A stretch of DNA of 8,667 nucleotides from an uncultured Mollicutes bacterium (GTDB lineage Bacteria > Bacillota_I > Bacilli_A > RFN20 > CAG-449): contig URVS01000057.1 of assembly GCA_900551385.1 (NCBI GenBank), positions 1 to 8,667 on the forward strand, in the 5' to 3' direction. The notes beneath the pieces were generated by a model. The model saw only the letters and a program-made list of their open reading frames with translations, had not been told where the DNA came from and searched no databases. Below, piece by piece: positions 1 to 6,683 of the stretch. The position numbers and the translations under genes were made by a program. Within the stretch, counting starts at the first letter, position 1. Each line of letters opens with the position of its first letter.

Positions 1-761
1 TGATAAAAAATTATATGCATTAAGAGATGTTACTGCGACTGTTGATTCGATTCCTTTAATTGCATCTTCAATTATGTCAAAGAAATTGGCTTCAGGCTCA
101 GATACTATTTTATTAGATGTTAAATTTGGTAATGGAGCATTTATGAAAGACATTACTTCTGCAGAAAAATTAGCTTCTACAATGGTTGAAATAGGTCACC
201 ATTTAAATAAAGATACTAGAGCAGTTTTAACTGATATGAATCAACCTTTAGGAAAAGCTGTTGGTAATTCTTTAGAAGTTATTGAAGCATGTGAAACATT
301 AAAAGGAAGAGGGCCAAAAGATTTAGAAGAATTATGTTTGGGCTTAGGAACAATTATTCTTCAACAAGCACATGTAGTAGATAATAAAGAAACTGGAATT
401 AAGGTGTTAAAAGAAAAAATTAATGATGGTTCTGCTTTTATTAAATTAAAACAATTAGTCGAATATGAAGGAGGAGATAGTACTTATTTAGATAATTATA
501 ATAAATTTAAACAAGCAAAATATTCTATACCTTTATATTCTAATAAAAAAGGATATATTCATAAAATTGAAGCATTAAATGTTGGTGAATGTGCAATGCA
601 TTTAGGAGCTGGTAGAGCTACTAAAGACGATATTATTGTTATTAACTTGTTATACTGATAAAGAAAACGTTAATGATATTATTAATGAATTGCTAAATGC
701 TTTTGAAATAAAAGATAATCCAATTCATAATCAAAAAATAATTTATAAAGTTATTGATTAA
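1..761 (+). pseudogene. pdp: Pyrimidine-nucleoside phosphorylase, 3' part, broken near the C-terminus
   Basis: This is the downstream part of a thymidine/uridine phosphorylase, which splits pyrimidine nucleosides with phosphate for salvage. The gene enters from outside the window and reads in frame from base 2 (YALRDVTATVDSIPLIASSI, then LDVKFGNGAFMK, the family's phosphate-site region). The C-terminal domain starts normally (PLYSNKKGYIHKIEAL, MHLGAGRATKDD) but meets TGA at 656-658. The family's C-terminal tail continues in the next frame as YTDKENVNDIINELLNAF, ending at TAA 759-761. Roughly 20 residues that normally follow GAGRATKED (the EIDL..VGIVL..K.GD stretch) are absent. A single out-of-frame deletion near 625-650 explains both the gap and the shift. 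This location next to dacF is common in Bacilli. Identity is very likely. Whether the lesion is biological or an assembly error cannot be told here. Confidence 0.85.
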
Positions 762-811
762 TTTAGTTATAAATTTTCGTATAAGATAATACCTTTTATT
801 AGAGGTGTCTT

Positions 812-1963
812 ATGCGAAAATTTTTATTTGGTCTTATTTGTTTATCATTAATATCTTCTTTTTTTATAAAAGAAAATGTTGTAAAAGCTGATGAAATAGA
901 TTTAAATGCTACTTCTGCAGTATTAATGGAACCAATTTCTAAAGAAGTAATATATAGTAAAAATCCTCATGAAAAATTGTATCCTGCTTCCATGACAAAA
1001 ATGATGGGTTTATATCTAATTTTAGAAGCAGTTGATAATAACAAAATATCTTTTGATGATGAAGTAATAGTTTCTTCTTATGCAAGTAGTATGGGTGGAA
1101 CACAAATATTTTTAAAAGAAAATGAAAAAATGTCTTTAAATGATTTATTTAAATCTGTTGCAATAAATTCTGCTAATGATGCTATTGTTGCTATGGGTGA
1201 ATATTTAGCCTCATCAAATGAAAAATTTGTGGAAATGATGAATCAAAAAGCTCAAGAATTCAATATGAAAGATACTCATTTTGTTAATGCGACGGGATTT
1301 GATGATCCTAATCATTATACAAGCGCATATGATATGGCTTTATTAGGCAGTCATTTAGTTGAATTTGATGAAAAAATTTTAAAATATACATCAATGCAAG
1401 AAGGTTATGTTAGAGAAAATACCAAAGAACCATTTTGGCTTGTTAATACTAATAAATTATTAAAATATTATGAAGGATTAGATGGATTAAAGACTGGTTA
1501 TACAAAAAATGCTGGTTATAATTTAACTGCTACTGCAAAAAGAAATGGTGTTAGATTAGTATCTACTGTAATGCATTTAGATACTATTGCACATAGAAGT
1601 CAAGATACAATTAGATTACTTGATTATGGATTTTCTAAATTAAAAGCAGTTAGTTTATTTAATAAAGACGATGTAGTTTCTAGTTTTGTTATTGATGAAA
1701 CTTTAAAAAAATATTTAAATGTTTGTGTTAAACAAGAAGTAAAACTTATTATTGAAAAAAATGAAAATGTTGATGATATTAAAATTAAAGCAGTTTTAGA
1801 AAAAAATTTAGATAAATATGATCTTGGTGAAGAAGTTGGTTATTTAGAAATTATTACTCCATCAAATAAAATTTTTAAATATAAAATATATGCAAGTAAT
1901 GAAGTAAAAGGAATTAATTTTTTTATGTATTTAATTAATATTTTTAAAAGATTATTTGCGTAA
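812..1963 (+). CDS. dacF: Serine-type D-Ala-D-Ala carboxypeptidase, DacF-like (penicillin-binding protein)
   Basis: This enzyme removes the terminal D-Ala from peptidoglycan pentapeptides outside the membrane. In spore formers DacF acts in the forespore to set cortex cross-linking. An N-terminal signal peptide is visible (MRKFLFGLICLSLISSFF, with a likely cut near KA-DE at 26-27). The three active-site motifs of the family are in order: SMTK at 60-63 (nucleophile Ser60, Lys63), SAN at 120-122 and KTG at 227-229. A PBP5-type beta-rich C-terminal domain follows (about 265-360). The final GINFFMYLINIFKRLFA looks like the amphipathic membrane anchor of this class. Length (383 aa) fits DacF. The start is supported by AGAGGTG at 801-807, four bases before ATG. 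The gene sits directly before spoIIAA as in Bacillus, with a terminator between them. The PBP class is certain. The name dacF rests on context. Confidence 0.93.
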   Translation: MRKFLFGLICLSLISSFFIKENVVKADEIDLNATSAVLMEPISKEVIYSKNPHEKLYPASMTKMMGLYLILEAVDNNKISFDDEVIVSSYASSMGGTQIFLKENEKMSLNDLFKSVAINSANDAIVAMGEYLASSNEKFVEMMNQKAQEFNMKDTHFVNATGFDDPNHYTSAYDMALLGSHLVEFDEKILKYTSMQEGYVRENTKEPFWLVNTNKLLKYYEGLDGLKTGYTKNAGYNLTATAKRNGVRLVSTVMHLDTIAHRSQDTIRLLDYGFSKLKAVSLFNKDDVVSSFVIDETLKKYLNVCVKQEVKLIIEKNENVDDIKIKAVLEKNLDKYDLGEEVGYLEIITPSNKIFKYKIYASNEVKGINFFMYLINIFKRLFA

Positions 1964-1994
1964 GTCAAATTTTGTCGAACGATTCTTTGTCGAT
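1962..1994 (+). promoter_or_regulatory. Tandem Spo0A-box-like repeats upstream of spoIIAA
   Basis: The sequence TTTTGTCGAA at 1970-1979 matches the Spo0A box consensus as I know it (core TGTCGAA). A second copy, TTTGTCGAT, lies at 1986-1994 in the same orientation. A weaker copy, AAGTCAAA at 1962-1969, lies exactly 10 bases before the first, the one-turn spacing used by tandem Spo0A sites. In Bacillus subtilis, phosphorylated Spo0A activates the spoIIA operon, so the position between dacF and spoIIAA fits. CG dinucleotides are rare in this window, which makes two TTGTCGA copies within 25 bases of non-coding DNA unlikely by chance. Binding is inferred. Confidence 0.6.
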
Positions 1995-2002
1995 TAATAT
2001 CA

Positions 2003-2039
2003 AAAAAAGGGACTTTTCAAAAATCTCTTTTTTATTTTA
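2003..2039 (+). terminator. Intrinsic terminator after dacF
   Basis: The arm AAAAAAGGGA (2003-2012) pairs with TCTCTTTTTT (2024-2033) over ten positions, including one G-U pair, around an 11-base loop. The 3' arm runs on into a T-rich tail to 2039. It should stop dacF transcripts and separate them from spoIIAA. The stem is mostly A-U, so some read-through is likely. Confidence 0.7.
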
Positions 2040-2041
2040 TC

Positions 2042-2047
2042 TATAAT
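2042..2047 (+). promoter_or_regulatory. Possible -10 element for the spoIIA operon
   Basis: TATAAT lies just downstream of the terminator and 21 bases before the spoIIAA start. A transcript from here would begin near 2054, immediately before the AAGGAG ribosome site at 2055-2060, and so would escape the terminator. There is no good -35 at 17 bases; TTTTCA (2014-2019) lies at 22-base spacing. A weak -35 would suit an activator-dependent promoter with Spo0A bound upstream. I found no convincing SigH-type promoter. Low confidence. Confidence 0.3.
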
Positions 2048-2067
2048 TAGTTTTAAGGAGCAAAATT

Positions 2068-2421
2068 ATGGAAAATAAAATAAAAATATCTCCTTTTGAA
2101 GATGGTTTACTTGTTAAGTTCTATGGTGAAGTTGATTCAGATAAAACTCAATTATATCGCTTTAAAATTAGAGATGAAATGATAAAATATGGACCTAGAT
2201 TATTATTGTTTGATTTTAAATATGTAACATTTTTAGATTCAGCAGGAATTGGTTTAATTTTAGGAAGATATAATGAAATTTGTAAAATAAGAGGAATTAT
2301 TGGAGTTATTAATCTCAGTCCTTATATTAAAAAAATAATGAAAATATCAGGTTTATTTCAAATTATTGATGAATATAAATCTTTAAGTGATTTTAAAAAG
2401 AAAGTAGGAATATCTATATGA
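2068..2421 (+). CDS. spoIIAA: Anti-sigma F factor antagonist SpoIIAA
   Basis: SpoIIAA is the STAS-domain anti-anti-sigma factor of forespore activation. In its unphosphorylated form it binds SpoIIAB and frees SigF. SpoIIAB inactivates it by phosphorylating one serine, and SpoIIE reactivates it. The protein is a single STAS domain of 117 residues, the usual length. The phospho-acceptor is Ser58 in the conserved stretch FLDSAGIGLILGRY (56-69), the same residue number as in Bacillus subtilis. The start is fixed by AAGGAG at 2055-2060, seven bases before ATG. The TGA stop overlaps the spoIIAB start as ATGA, giving translational coupling that would keep the partners in step. The normal length argues that this TGA is read as stop. 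Confidence 0.96.
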   Translation: MENKIKISPFEDGLLVKFYGEVDSDKTQLYRFKIRDEMIKYGPRLLLFDFKYVTFLDSAGIGLILGRYNEICKIRGIIGVINLSPYIKKIMKISGLFQIIDEYKSLSDFKKKVGISI

Positions 2422-2864
2422 CAAATAAAATGGAATTAAGATTTGCAGCTATTCAAGCTAATGAAGCTTTAGCTAGATTAGCAATTGCTTCTTTTATTGC
2501 CCCAACTAATCCATCATTAACATTATTAGGTGAAATAAAAACAATTATTTCTGAAGGTGTTTCTAATGCAATTATTCATGGATATCATTATGATGAAACA
2601 AAAGAAGTGGTTATAAAATGTTTAATTGAAGATGATGAATTAAGAATGCAAATAATTGATTTTGGTGTAGGAATTGATGATATTAATTTAGCTTTAACCC
2701 CTCATTATACCACTCGACCTGATTTAGAAAGAGCAGGCATGGGTTTAACAATAATGGATACTTTATCAGATGGTTTTTGTATTTCTTCAGTTTCTGGAAT
2801 GGGAACAAAATTAACAATTAGAAAGAATTTACATCAAGAGAAAGTTTTAAATGGAGAAAACTAA
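2418..2864 (+). CDS. spoIIAB: Anti-sigma F factor and serine kinase SpoIIAB
   Basis: SpoIIAB is a GHKL-fold protein kinase that holds SigF inactive and phosphorylates SpoIIAA using ATP. The ATP-site motifs are all visible. The N-box is SEGVSNAIIHGY (45-56), with catalytic Glu46 and Mg-binding Asn50. The G1 box is DFGVGI (81-86). The ATP-lid/G2 region is TTRPDLERAGMGLTIMD (98-114), with Arg105 in the ERxGMG stretch. Arg20 in EALARLAIASFI matches the conserved arginine used for sigma and SpoIIAA contact in the Bacillus protein. At 148 residues the length is normal. The start overlaps the spoIIAA stop by four bases, and the 3' end overlaps the inferred sigF start by 14 bases. Confidence 0.96.
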   Translation: MTNKMELRFAAIQANEALARLAIASFIAPTNPSLTLLGEIKTIISEGVSNAIIHGYHYDETKEVVIKCLIEDDELRMQIIDFGVGIDDINLALTPHYTTRPDLERAGMGLTIMDTLSDGFCISSVSGMGTKLTIRKNLHQEKVLNGEN

Positions 2865-3546
2865 CGAACCAATTTGAAAAAAAATACAAGAAAATAATTC
2901 TTTATCTTTAGAACTACTTATTAAACAAAATACTAATTTAATTTATTCTTTAATGAAAAGATTTAATTATTCTAGTGATGAAAAAGAAGATATTTTTTCA
3001 TGCGCTAAATATGGTTTAATTAAAGCTAGTAAGAATTTTAATACATCTTTTAATTGTGTATTTACTACTTATGCAGTGCCACTTATTTTAGGAGAAATAA
3101 AAAAATATTTTAGAGATAATTCTTCTTTACATATATCAAGAAGTTATAAAGATTTATATAAAGATATATTAAGAGCTCAAGAAATATTAGAGAAAAATAA
3201 TCAAAAAAGTGTTTCATTACAAGAAATAAGTAATTATTTAAATGTTTCTTATGAAGATGTCTTACTTTCTTATGAAGCTCATTATTCAACTTCATCATTA
3301 GATGCTTCTATTGGTGAAGATGATTTATGTTTAGGTGATTTAGTTTCTAGTGAAGAAAATTTATTAGATGATTGTTCATTAAATTTAGCTTTACAAAAAC
3401 TAGATAAAAAAGAAAGATTATTAATTCAATTAAGATATTTTGATGGTTATACTCAACAAGAAGTAGCTCAAAGATTATTTATATCGCAAGTCCAAGTATC
3501 AAGACTAGAAAAAAAGATTTTAGAAAAGTTAAAAATTAATATCTAA
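2851..3546 (+). CDS. sigF: RNA polymerase sporulation sigma factor SigF, with an in-frame TGA at codon 9
   Basis: SigF directs RNA polymerase to early forespore promoters. Region 2 contains TTYAVPLILGEIKKYFRDN and ISRSYKDLY. Region 3 follows, and region 4.2 ends in YTQQEVAQRLFISQVQVSRL then EKKIL, almost identical to Bacillus SigF from SQVQV on. The frame is open back to ATG 2851 except for TGA at 2875-2877: MEKTNEPI, stop, KKIQENNSLSLELLIKQN, then TNLIYSLMKRF. The residues after the stop clearly belong to sigma region 2.1, so coding starts before the next ATG at 2953, which has no ribosome site. No ATG, GTG, TTG or CTG lies in frame between the TGA and 2953. Only a weak purine run (2836-2844) precedes ATG 2851. 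Region 2.2 is also unusual: EDIFSCAKYGLIKAS replaces the usual DLxQxGxxGL. Identity is firm. The true start, and whether the gene is functional, are open. Confidence 0.88.
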
Positions 3547-3561
3547 TTATAAAAATTGAAA

Positions 3562-3591
3562 TTTATCACACAATAATCTTGAGGTGATAAA
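3562..3591 (+). promoter_or_regulatory. Perfect inverted repeat over the spoVAC ribosome-binding site
   Basis: TTTATCAC (3562-3569) and GTGATAAA (3584-3591) form a perfect 8-base inverted repeat around a 14-base loop. The 3' arm takes in the end of the GAGGTGAT ribosome site (3581-3588) and stops at the base before the spoVAC ATG. As RNA it could mask the start; as DNA it could be an operator. It fills most of the 45-base gap after sigF, in which I see no clear SigG or SigF promoter. Confidence 0.5.
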
Positions 3592-4047
3592 ATGAATATA
3601 AAAAAATATCAAGAAATTGTAAAAAACAATCATAAAGAAGAACCTATCTTTAAAGATTGTTTTTTTGCGTTTTTAAGTGGTGGCATAATAGGTTTAATTG
3701 GGCAAGGATTATATGATTTATATTGTAATGTTTTATCTTTAGAAACAGATGAAGCAATGGCTTTAATGTCAATGAGTATAGTTTTTGTTTCTTCATTATT
3801 TACTTTATTAGGTTGGTATAAAAAATTAGGTAGAATATGTGGAGCAGGATTATTTTTACCAACAACAGGATTTGCTAATTCTTTAACTAGTAGTGCTATA
3901 GAAGGTCGACATGAAGGATTTATTTTAGGAGTAGGTAGTCAAATGTTTTCTTTAGCAGGTTCAGTTATTACGTATGGTATTGGAAGCAGTGTTTTATTTT
4001 TAATAATTAATTTTATATTTAGATTATTTGGAGTTAATTTATGGTAA
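3592..4047 (+). CDS. spoVAC: Stage V sporulation protein SpoVAC
   Basis: SpoVAC is an integral inner-membrane protein of the spore that forms part of the channel for Ca-dipicolinic acid. It helps load the compound during sporulation and release it in germination. At 151 residues it has the normal length. Hydrophobic segments lie at about 23-43, 58-76, 108-130 and 132-148. The family signature is GAGLFLPTTGFANS (84-97) followed by SSAIEGRHEGFILG (100-113). A strong ribosome site, GAGGTGAT at 3581-3588, fixes the start. It begins the spoVACDE-F block straight after sigF; spoVAA and spoVAB, which precede it in Bacillus subtilis, are missing. Its last codons overlap spoVAD by seven bases. Confidence 0.96.
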   Translation: MNIKKYQEIVKNNHKEEPIFKDCFFAFLSGGIIGLIGQGLYDLYCNVLSLETDEAMALMSMSIVFVSSLFTLLGWYKKLGRICGAGLFLPTTGFANSLTSSAIEGRHEGFILGVGSQMFSLAGSVITYGIGSSVLFLIINFIFRLFGVNLW

Positions 4048-5036
4048 GTACTGTTTTTTATAAAGATTTATATATAATTTCTAGAAGTACTGTTGCAGGC
4101 GAAAAAGAAAAACAAGGACCACTTGGGAAATTTTTTGATTATTATTATTTAGATCAAATGGCTGGTAAAGATTCTTATGAAAAGGGTGAATCTAAAATGA
4201 TTAAAATGGCCATTGATATTGCTTTAAAAAAAGCTAAATTAAGTAAAAGTAATGTTGAATTAATTGTTGGAGGCGATTTAACTAGTCAATTATCTAGTTC
4301 TAATGATGCTTTAAAAGATTTTCCAACTTCTTTTATTGGTGTTTATGGAGCTTGTTCAACTTCAATATTATCAACTATTGTTGCTAGTAGTTTTGTCGAT
4401 AATGGATTAGTTAATAATGCACTTAGCTTTGCTTCAAGTAATTATGGTTCAGCTGAAAGACAATTTAGATATCCAAATGAATATGGAGTTAAAAAAAAGC
4501 AAACTGCTACTACCACTGTTACAGGTTGTGGAACAATTATTTTAAGTAAAGAAAAATCTAAAATTAAAGTGGTTTCAAGTACTATTGGTCAAGTTATTAA
4601 TGTAAATTGGGATAATATTAATGATATGGGTTCAGCAATGGCTTATGCTGCTTTTGATACAATTATTAATCATTTAAAGAACACTAAAACTACTCCTGAA
4701 TGTTATGATTTAATTTTAACTGGTGATTTATCTAATGTTGGAAGCAAAGTTTTATATGATTTATTTAAAAGTGATGGAATTGAATTAAATAATTATCAAG
4801 ATGCGGGTAATTTAATTTTTGATATAAATAAACAAGATAATGTTTATTCTGGTGGTAGTGGGTGTGCATGTTTAGCTTTAACTAGTTATGGATATATTTT
4901 AGATTTAATGATTGAAAAAAAATTAAAAGATGTTTTATTAATTGGTACAGGTTGTTTACATTCAAAAATAAGTACGGCTCAAAAAGAAAAAATACCAGTT
5001 ATTGCGCATTTAATTCATTTAAGGAGAGTGGTTTAA
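4041..5036 (+). CDS. spoVAD: Stage V sporulation protein SpoVAD (thiolase-fold dipicolinate-binding protein)
   Basis: SpoVAD is a soluble, thiolase-like protein on the spore inner membrane that binds dipicolinic acid and works with SpoVAC and SpoVAE. Visible family features are GGDLTSQLSSSN (77-88), GACSTSIL (103-110; Cys105 lies where related thiolase-fold enzymes carry the nucleophile), AERQFRYPNEYG (138-149), TGCGTIILS (161-169), NVNWDNINDMGSAMA in the middle, and IGTGCLHS near the end. At 331 residues it has about the usual length. GGAG at 4030-4033, inside the spoVAC end, gives the start. The 3' end contains the AAGGAG ribosome site for spoVAE, and its TAA shares one base with the next ATG. 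Confidence 0.96.
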   Translation: MVSTVFYKDLYIISRSTVAGEKEKQGPLGKFFDYYYLDQMAGKDSYEKGESKMIKMAIDIALKKAKLSKSNVELIVGGDLTSQLSSSNDALKDFPTSFIGVYGACSTSILSTIVASSFVDNGLVNNALSFASSNYGSAERQFRYPNEYGVKKKQTATTTVTGCGTIILSKEKSKIKVVSSTIGQVINVNWDNINDMGSAMAYAAFDTIINHLKNTKTTPECYDLILTGDLSNVGSKVLYDLFKSDGIELNNYQDAGNLIFDINKQDNVYSGGSGCACLALTSYGYILDLMIEKKLKDVLLIGTGCLHSKISTAQKEKIPVIAHLIHLRRVV

Positions 5037-5383
5037 TGGAATATTTATATTCTTTTTTATTTGTAGGTCTTATTTGTTTAATTGCTCAAATTATTTTTGA
5101 TAAAACTAAATTAACTCCAGGACATATTGTATCTTTTTGTGTTGTTTTAGGTGTAGTATTATCTTTTTTTGGTATATATGATTATTTACTTAAATATTTA
5201 CCTGGTGGGGCAGCTATTTTAATTACTAATTATGGTCATTTATTATATTCTTCAGGTTTAGAAGGACTAAATGAAGGAACATTATTAAATGCTTTTATGA
5301 AATTAATGGCTAAAAGTTCTGCTACTTTATCTTTTGCTATTTTTATGAGTTTAATTTGCTCATTAGTTACTAAACATGAATAA
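5036..5383 (+). CDS. spoVAE: Stage V sporulation protein SpoVAE (SpoVAEb type)
   Basis: SpoVAE is a small membrane subunit of the dipicolinate channel, a paralogue of SpoVAC (both belong to the SpoVAC/SpoVAEB family). It has 115 residues, matching the short SpoVAEb form. Hydrophobic segments are at about 4-21, 30-48, 56-72 and 95-112. The conserved stretch PGGAAILITNYGHLL (56-70) followed by SSGLEGLNEG (72-81) lines up with the GAG..P.TGFANS...EG region of SpoVAC. I chose ATG 5036 because AAGGAG lies at 5020-5025, the product then matches the family length, and the hydrophobic N-terminus follows at once. An earlier in-frame ATG at 4952 would run through spoVAD. No spoVAEa gene is present. Confidence 0.93.
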   Translation: MEYLYSFLFVGLICLIAQIIFDKTKLTPGHIVSFCVVLGVVLSFFGIYDYLLKYLPGGAAILITNYGHLLYSSGLEGLNEGTLLNAFMKLMAKSSATLSFAIFMSLICSLVTKHE

Positions 5384-6629
5384 TATAAATATCATTAAAA
5401 ATAAATTAAATAAATGTGCTGATTTTGTTTATAAAGAAGAAATTATTAATAATGAAAATTATCATTTATTTTATTTATCTTCTTTAATTAACCAAGAATT
5501 AATGCTAAAAATTATAAAAAATCTTTTAATATTTGAAAATAATCAAGAAATTTTAAATATTAATGAGGTATTAAATGAAATATTAATAGGTAATTTAGTT
5601 ATTATTTTTCCTAATAATAAAATATATTCTTATGATATAAAAAAATATCCGAATAGATCTATTTCATCACCTGAAGTTGAAAAATCAGTAAGAGGTTCTA
5701 AAGATAGTTTTACTGAAAATATTATTGATAATATTGCTTTAATTAGAAGAAGAATAAAAACTAGTGAATTAATTATTAATAATTTTGTTGTTTCTAAAAA
5801 AAGTAAAATGACTGTATCAATAATTTATTTGAATGATTTAGTATCTTTAATAATGTCTGATCGAGCTTTAGAAGAAACTATAATTAAGCAAAAATATCAT
5901 GTTTTTCCTTTAGTTAGATATACTGAAAGACCTGATGTTGCTTCAATTAATTTAATTAGAGGTAAAATTATTATTTTAGTAGATACTTCTAGTAATGCTT
6001 TAATTTTACCTATATCTATTTTTGATCATTTTAAAAATGTTGAAGAATATAAACAAAATCCTTTAATTGGTAGTTTTACTAAAACTTTAAGGTTAATTGG
6101 TTCATTAATTTCTATGTTTTTAGTACCTTTATTTATTTTGTTTACAATAGAAGATGGTTATGATAATGGAATAATTCCTCTTTATAATTTAATATTATCC
6201 AATCCTTTATTAATAGAAGTAAGTATTGTAACTTTAGTTTTAGAAATAATTAGAATTGCTATAGTACACACTCCTAATGCTTTAATATCTTCTTTAAGTA
6301 TGTTAACAGCGATAATATTAGGAGAAGTATCGATATCTTTAGGCTTATTTTCTAGTGAAATATTATTGGTTACTTCTTTAGCAATTGTTTGTAATTTTGC
6401 AACTCCTAGTTATGAATTATCTTTAGCTAATAGATTTGTTTCTATGTTTTTAATATTATTAACCTGTATATTTAAAGTAAAAGGATTTTTAATAGGAATA
6501 TTATTTTTATTTATTTATTTAACTCATATTAAAATATTATCAATTCCTTATTTATATCCTATTTGTCCATTTGATTTTGATATGTTTAAAAATCTATTTA
6601 TTAGAAGAGATAGTAAAAAGAAAAAGTAA
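5376..6629 (+). CDS. spoVAF: Stage V sporulation protein SpoVAF (GerA-subunit-A family)
   Basis: SpoVAF is a spore inner-membrane protein related to the A subunits of germinant receptors. In Bacillus it is an accessory to the receptors and to dipicolinate release. The soluble N-terminal half has VRGSKDSFTENI (105-116) then IALIRRRIK (120-128), the hallmark of the GerA/SpoVAF family. PLVRYTERPDVASINLIRG (178-196) and NPLIGSFTKTLRLIG (228-242) are closer to SpoVAF than to true receptors. Membrane segments follow at about 238-258, 275-295, 305-325, 328-345 and 355-385, with FATPSYELSLANR (341-353), then PYLYPICPFD near the end. At 417 residues it is shorter than the Bacillus protein (about 490), mainly by a trimmed N-terminus. 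It overlaps spoVAE by eight bases with no clear ribosome site of its own, so it is probably translated by coupling. lysA, the usual next gene in Bacillus subtilis, is not here. Confidence 0.93.
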   Translation: MNNINIIKNKLNKCADFVYKEEIINNENYHLFYLSSLINQELMLKIIKNLLIFENNQEILNINEVLNEILIGNLVIIFPNNKIYSYDIKKYPNRSISSPEVEKSVRGSKDSFTENIIDNIALIRRRIKTSELIINNFVVSKKSKMTVSIIYLNDLVSLIMSDRALEETIIKQKYHVFPLVRYTERPDVASINLIRGKIIILVDTSSNALILPISIFDHFKNVEEYKQNPLIGSFTKTLRLIGSLISMFLVPLFILFTIEDGYDNGIIPLYNLILSNPLLIEVSIVTLVLEIIRIAIVHTPNALISSLSMLTAIILGEVSISLGLFSSEILLVTSLAIVCNFATPSYELSLANRFVSMFLILLTCIFKVKGFLIGILFLFIYLTHIKILSIPYLYPICPFDFDMFKNLFIRRDSKKKK

Positions 6630-6683
6630 AGGTTGTTTTTATGTTAAAAAAAGTATTAATATAAATTAAATGGAAGTAATGAT

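Noticed and set aside
779..802. GTATA as a SigF/SigG -35 element before dacF
   Set aside because: No CATNNTA-type -10 lies at 15-18 bases downstream. No housekeeping promoter with good spacing is visible there either.
2419..2877. Use of genetic code 4 (UGA as Trp) in this organism
   Set aside because: TGG is used for all 12 clear Trp codons in a very AT-rich genome, where a reassigned TGA would dominate, and SpoIIAA ends at TGA with the normal family length. One TGA in sigF is not enough.
3110..3298. Open frame on the reverse strand inside sigF, about 62 codons
   Set aside because: It lies wholly inside conserved SigF coding sequence, is rich in Leu, Lys, Asn and Tyr as expected from the complement of AT-rich codons, and has no ribosome site.
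4391..4400. Another Spo0A-box match, TTTTGTCGAT, inside spoVAD
   Set aside because: It encodes the conserved residues SFVDNG and lies mid-gene, so it is explained by protein sequence.
4952..5035. Upstream start for spoVAE at ATG 4952
   Set aside because: It would add 28 residues encoded over the conserved end of spoVAD. ATG 5036 has AAGGAG in place and gives the family length.
6642..6665. Tiny open frame (seven codons) between spoVAF and the gtrA-like gene
   Set aside because: It is too short and lacks any sign of conservation; it is not a supported gene or clear leader peptide.
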